Below are positions 16,694 to 17,241 of a stretch of DNA of 17,241 nt, piece after piece. The stretch comes from Entrophospora sp. SA101 (lineage: Eukaryota > Glomeromycota > Glomeromycetes > Entrophosporales > Entrophosporaceae): positions 1,817 through 19,057 of the forward strand of contig CAUDNR010003624.1 in the NCBI GenBank assembly GCA_958430865.1, in the 5' to 3' direction. The notes under the pieces were generated by a model that was given only the letters and a program-made list of their open reading frames with translations, was not told the origin of the DNA and made no database searches. The translations under genes were made by a program, and so were the position numbers. Each line of letters starts with the position of its first letter. The first letter of the stretch is position 1.

Positions 16694-16788
16694 ATAATAA
16701 TTATACATGAAGTCGAAACTGATTTTTAGCCTCAAGTCGAAACATTTCGACTTTGGGGTTTAATTTCGACTTCATGTATAATAATAAT
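16694..16788. mobile_element. MITE, copy B (element 16702-16780, 8-bp TSD)
   Basis: This 79-bp element has 17-bp terminal inverted repeats TATACATGAAGTCGAAA. Identical 8-mers ATAATAAT flank it at 16694-16701 and 16781-16788. Its reverse complement aligns with copy A (2980-3111) nearly throughout. Its four CpG sites are intact, whereas copy A has TpG or CpA at the same places. The interior has a second inverted pair (AAGTCGAAA/TTTCGACTT), so the whole can fold into a long hairpin. Confidence 0.85.
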
Positions 16789-17241
16789 GTAAATCAATAT
16801 ATGCGGATTTTTTAATGGTATCCCAATTTTTTCCTCTAAAAAGGAAACAGTGTAACAAAAAACTCAAAGTTTTTTTATTTTGAAAGTTTTAGAAACCTTT
16901 CAAGCAATTTAATTGCAGGAGATATCTATAGAATATATTATTTCACATAATTTTTTTTGGGAATAGATAAAAATATTACAATGAAATTGTATTTTGAATG
17001 AGTTTTTTCACGCCATTGGTATTTTTACATCCATTAAATCTTTCCATAGCTCTAATCTATATTACATATACTATCTTGCACGCAAATTTGGTGCCAATAT
17101 CCTTGAAAATGGAGAAGGAGTAGTGGTTTGAAAACAACGTGTTTTATTAGTATTACGAACTTTCAGTCGAACGATTTGTCACATTAAACGATTGGGAAGT
17201 GTATTTTCCGAAATTTTTTGGTGATCAACGTCGAAATTCTA
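16789..17241. other. Terminal stretch without recognisable gene
   Basis: Short protein-like readings exist (for example LARKFGANILENGEGVVV on the plus strand near 17080-17130), but stops interrupt every frame and no family is recognisable. It may be the edge of another decayed element that continues beyond the window. Confidence 0.4.

Noticed and set aside
2972..16788. Repeat-induced point mutation (RIP) as cause of transposon decay
   Set aside because: Changes are concentrated at CpG, whereas classical RIP favours CpA; methylation-linked deamination fits better.

Overview
This is an AT-rich, intron-dense eukaryotic window from a nuclear genome, most likely of a fungus. Short introns (roughly 60-130 bp, GT...AG), the gene content (Nup93, eIF5, a Vps17-like sorting nexin), a tyrosine-kinase-like (TKL-type) kinase tail and two BTB-family loci point to an early-diverging fungus. 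An arbuscular mycorrhizal fungus of the Rhizophagus type fits best, because its genome carries large TKL-kinase and BTB-TLDc expansions and many decayed DNA transposons. The genus is inference; no search was run.

Layout. Bases 1-336 are the 3' end of a protein kinase gene. Bases 337-6073 are an accessory stretch: unrecognised non-coding DNA, two internally deleted copies of one hAT-like transposon (1555-2227 and 4745-5820), a CpG-dense block (about 2375-2690), a 132-bp MITE (2980-3111), and between them a minus-strand BTB-BACK-TLDc gene whose BTB exon is frameshifted. Bases 6074-15809 hold three conserved housekeeping genes. NUP93/NIC96 (6074-10016, +, 16 exons, 873 aa reconstructed) and eIF5 (10190-11875, -, 5 exons, 438 aa) converge tail to tail, 173 bp apart. 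A Vps17-like retromer sorting nexin (14024-15809, +, 7 exons, 426 aa) follows. Between eIF5 and the sorting nexin lie minus-strand coding-like stretches of an unrecognised gene or relic (12482-13063) and a purine-rich block. Bases 15810-17241 carry a decayed BTB-domain fragment (about 16193-16390) and a second, shorter copy of the MITE (16702-16780).

How it fits together. The housekeeping genes act in unrelated processes (nuclear pore scaffold, translation start-site selection, endosome recycling) and look intact: exon phases add up across every junction, apart from one unusual NUP93 acceptor. The flanks are where transposons and the BTB family accumulate and decay. The most notable observations are a U12-type (minor spliceosome) intron candidate in NUP93, CpG-specific decay between MITE copies and between hAT copies, a MITE terminus that provides the stop codon of the TLDc gene, and a coherent minus-strand exon that I cannot assign to a family. 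I found no wholly new system; these are the points worth checking.
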